Source of the DNA: Phascolarctos cinereus
Taxonomy: Eukaryota > Chordata > Mammalia > Diprotodontia > Phascolarctidae
Assembly (NCBI RefSeq): GCF_002099425.1
Contig: NW_018344261.1
Location: 645,001 to 709,000 of the forward strand
Reading direction: 5' to 3'
DNA: 64,000 bases
A program made the position numbers and the translations under genes. Under the pieces are notes generated by a model. The model worked only from the letters and a program-made list of their open reading frames with translations. It was not told the origin of the DNA and did not search any database. Positions 51,901 through 56,105 of this stretch are shown here, piece after piece; position 1 is the first letter of the stretch; each line of letters starts with the position of its first letter.

Positions 51901-54900
51901 AAATTCAGGGTAATCACACAGCAAAAGTATACCTCATTTATCTGGTTTTAATTTTAAGACCATCAATTGTACTGTTCTCTATTGGGGGATCCACTGAAAA
52001 ATGGGGGTGGGGTGAACTAGATATCTTACAGCTCTCTAATTCTGTGAGTCCGCCATTAAGAGATAAATGAATAGTTCATAACCTTGGAAGCCAAATAAAC
52101 ATCCACTGTGAGTAAGACACTTAGCCCTAAAGGCAGAGAAGGAACTCATAAAGCTGCAAAGTGTTGTCAAATGACTTTTAACAAAGCATTTCAGTGTTCC
52201 CTCCCCACGTATTAAATAATAAATAGAAGTTATATGGAGACATATTCTGGATCAATTTGAAGACTTTTTGACAATTTGAGCTTTCTCAGTTGTCCAACAA
52301 TATAATTAGCTATCTTAATAAGTAGTGTGCTCCCTGTTACAGGAAGTATCATAGGCAAGCAAAAAAAACTGAGGCAAAATGCATAGATAAGATACTAAGC
52401 ACATTAGAAAATACTCTACCTTTTTTTCCTTGAGACAGTATCACCATATCCTGTACTTTCTTGTATCTGCTCAAACATTGTCTAAGATCTTCAATTTTTC
52501 GATCCTATGAGAAAATAATATGGGCAATTTTGTTACTATAAGGAAGGTATTTATGGTACCAAAGCCTTACTTAAGGAGTGAATTTGGACAGTTATTCATA
52601 CTTTTCAATACACAAAAGAAAATGTGTGTATGTATGCATGTATGTATGCATGCATGCATGTATGTGTGTATGAGTTCAGTCAATGGGCAAAAATAACTTA
52701 GAAGAAAGAAAAAATAGCTCATTTTGTTTCATTGGAATAAAAATTGTAAATATGAAGGAGTAAGAGAAAAATTAAAGAGGAAAATGAAAGAACAGGCAAG
52801 AATCAGAAAACAAATAAATTGGGAACAGATAAGATAAATATAGCAAGGCCTAAGACATGATATGACCAAGTCAAAACTTATTAGCAAACTGCTAATGTAG
52901 CATACTGGTCATATTGTATTTTAAAATGTTATTTTTGTTCAGCCTCTCAGATAACAGGTAGATTTTTGTGACTCAAATCTTTTCGCACTCAAAAAAAATT
53001 AGTGTATCAGATTGCAAATACAGCCAAATTTGACTCATAAAAGTTAGTGTAGCTGGCACTTTCTTTTACTCTTCTTCCTGAGATAGCCACAGCTGAAACA
53101 AAAAACCTGATGGAGAGAGAGGGAATCTTAGCCACTAGTTCTGACTAGGCTTCAAGTATGTCCTGCCACTCATTTGCACAAGAGGATACTGTGACTGAAA
53201 AGGGAAGCATTTGCAATGACATCAAATAAATATTTAATTTTGTCCATATCTACCTTTTCCTCATTTGCTGCCATCAGGGACTCCACAGATTTTTTCATTT
53301 TCTGTACTTCAATATCTGGAAATACACAATACCCCAAGAGTCAGTCTAGGTCCCACTGCTATAACATGGGTGGACTGTTGGCATATAACTTCTTCAGTTT
53401 TCAGATTAAAATGTTTTAACGTAAACCTATTAAATGATTCTTTTTACTTGCAAAAATTGAGCTTAAAATATACACACATTATGCTAAAATCTGAAAAGTC
53501 AAAAATGAGCACATTCAACTTTGACACCCCTCCCCTGTCACTGCTGCCTCTCCCAAAACTTGAGAGTTACAAAAATCTACCCAGAAGAATGAAAACTTCA
53601 AATATAACAACAAAGTTAAAACAACAATAAAAAACTTGTTGTTTTGGTGGGGACATCTATAACAGGCAATGAAAGAAGGTGATGGATTGTGTCCAGAATG
53701 AGGTAAGAGCTAATGATGTTTAGTCATAACCGTTACAAATATGTGAATGACAATAGCTTGGTGCAGCGATAGAGGTGAGTACTGGGATAAACACACATGC
53801 TGAATGATGACTTCTTGAAAAGGTGAGCTATTATTAATGTTCCATAGAAAGAGATAATAAATACTTTGCTTCATCTATAAACTTCCGGACTATCTGAACA
53901 GTTTTTGAAGATCAAGGATCAAAGTAAATGGGACAGAGGCTTACAGCACTCCATATTTCTACCCAAGTTTACCACAAAAATAATTCATATTTATGTAGCA
54001 TTTTAAGGTTTACAAAGTGCTTTTTTCTGTAACAATCCAACGATAAAGATTTTTGGGGTGTATGGGTGGGATCTTAACATTTGATTTCATTGGTACTAGC
54101 ATAGAAAAACCCTCCACCAATACCAAGTGGCAACTGGTCGGTAACTCAGTTACCTGAGGCACTGAGAGGTTAAATGACTTGTCCATGGTCACACCACTCG
54201 TATGTGTCAGAGACAAAACCTGAATCCAAGTTTTCATAACTCTGTCATCATTTTAACTACTACACCATGGTGCCTCTCATATGACATATTATTATTAGTA
54301 TTATTAGCCCTATTTATAGGTAAGGAAACTTAATCTCGGAGAAGGATTTAGCTGCAGTCAGGCAGTATCAGAGCTGGACTCTGAATCCTGTTCTCCTGAT
54401 TCTAATCTTAGTACTTTTTCCAGTATATCATTCTGCTCGAGGCAATATAATGTAATGAATGGACAGCTGGCCTTGAAGCCAGGGACACCTAGGCCCAAGC
54501 CCTGCCTGTGACTCATTAGTCACAGGTAACTCACATGACCTTTGAGTGCTCCAGGCAGTCTTGCAAGACCGGGCATCCTGAATTAGTGGAGGCTCTTCAC
54601 CGGGGAGTTCCCTATACCAGTGACATTCCAGGTCCAACCTTCATCCACTCCCTAGACCTATTCTTATTATACTGTCTTCATTCTAAGCATCCTTCCTTAT
54701 ACATACAACCCTAATACTACTGAAGGGAGTATGCTGCTCCTGAGGACTGAAGAAATTAAGGTGATATGAGATAAGTGGTTACAAAGCTTTCTTTTTTTTT
54801 TTGTTTTATTTTGGCTAGGCAATGGGATTAAGTGACTTGCCCTGGGTCACACAGCTAGTTAAGTGTTATGTGTCTGAGACTGGATTTGAACTCAGGTCCT

Positions 54901-56063
54901 CCTGAATCCAGGGCTGGTTCTCTATCCACTGCGCCACCTAGCTGCCCCCAAGGCTTTCTTTTTCAGACATTAAATTCTTAAGGCAAGTGTAATTTGCTAT
55001 CTAAAGGGTAGTCCCAGTACCAGAAAGAGTTCTGGGATTTGACTTAGGAGACAGAGCTTGAGAACCAACAACCTCTTTGGACCTCAATTTCCTCCTCTAC
55101 AAAATAGGACTAATAATCTGTTATGTAAACCTTAAAGCGTTATTATAAATGGGTTAACTACTGTGGTGGTGGTTCACTGTGAATCGTACACTCTTGGAGC
55201 TAGAACAAAAAGATGATCTTGAATGTACACAACAATTCTTTATTTCTGGTTTGTTTGTTTAATATCATGAAGACACAGAAAGCTTATTGATGAAGCAATT
55301 TGACAGGTTTGGTAAAAGCAACATTTTAATACACATGCAAAGTTACATGGATTGCACTTCTGAAACGGATAAATGTTGATGTAAAGACTCCAAAAACCTT
55401 ACTTTTTTCTTTGAGCTTCTTTTTACAGTTTTCATCTGTGCAGGAAAACCCAGTGGATTGGAAGTTAGCTTAAGTTACAATAGGAAACTGTATTTTTAGC
55501 CTTTTCTATTTTGTGATATTTTGTGCAATAATCTCCTTTTCTAAGTCAGGCTGGTTCCACCATACCAGGCTGTCCTCAATCAGGCAGGAATACCTCACGG
55601 GGTTGCCAAGGAAGAACATCTCTTCCTTCTTCCCCAAGGGCAGAAGAGGATTCTGTACCCCTTCGCTAGTCTCATTCTGCATGCAGTGCAGAGAGGAGGT
55701 TCTGCAACCTCAGGAATAATTCTGGGGCATGATAATGGGCTCCTGCCCTTCAACACTGTTTTGTGTTATATATGCATCAATTACAGGAATTTACTAGTTC
55801 AATGATTCTGTGAAGAAAATACACAATTTGTCAAACCGAAGTGACTTACTAAGAGAAGCAACTGACTCTTTTTTCCCTAGATCTTTATAGTTAAGATGGG
55901 GGTATTCTGGAGTCAGTTCATACTACGTATTGTGAGCCAACTGTTAAATTTGTAGTGTCAGCATTTATTTTTTTTTTTAAGTGTTAGCATTTAAACCTCA
56001 GAAACTGGCAAATGCTAAAAATCATGGCTTGAATATACACACACAGAGGTATGTATGTATATA

Positions 56064-56105
<42 letters not shown>

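Noticed and set aside
52622-52675. Regular short repeats that could suggest a CRISPR-like array
   Set aside because: Plain four-base microsatellite without spacers in an animal intron.
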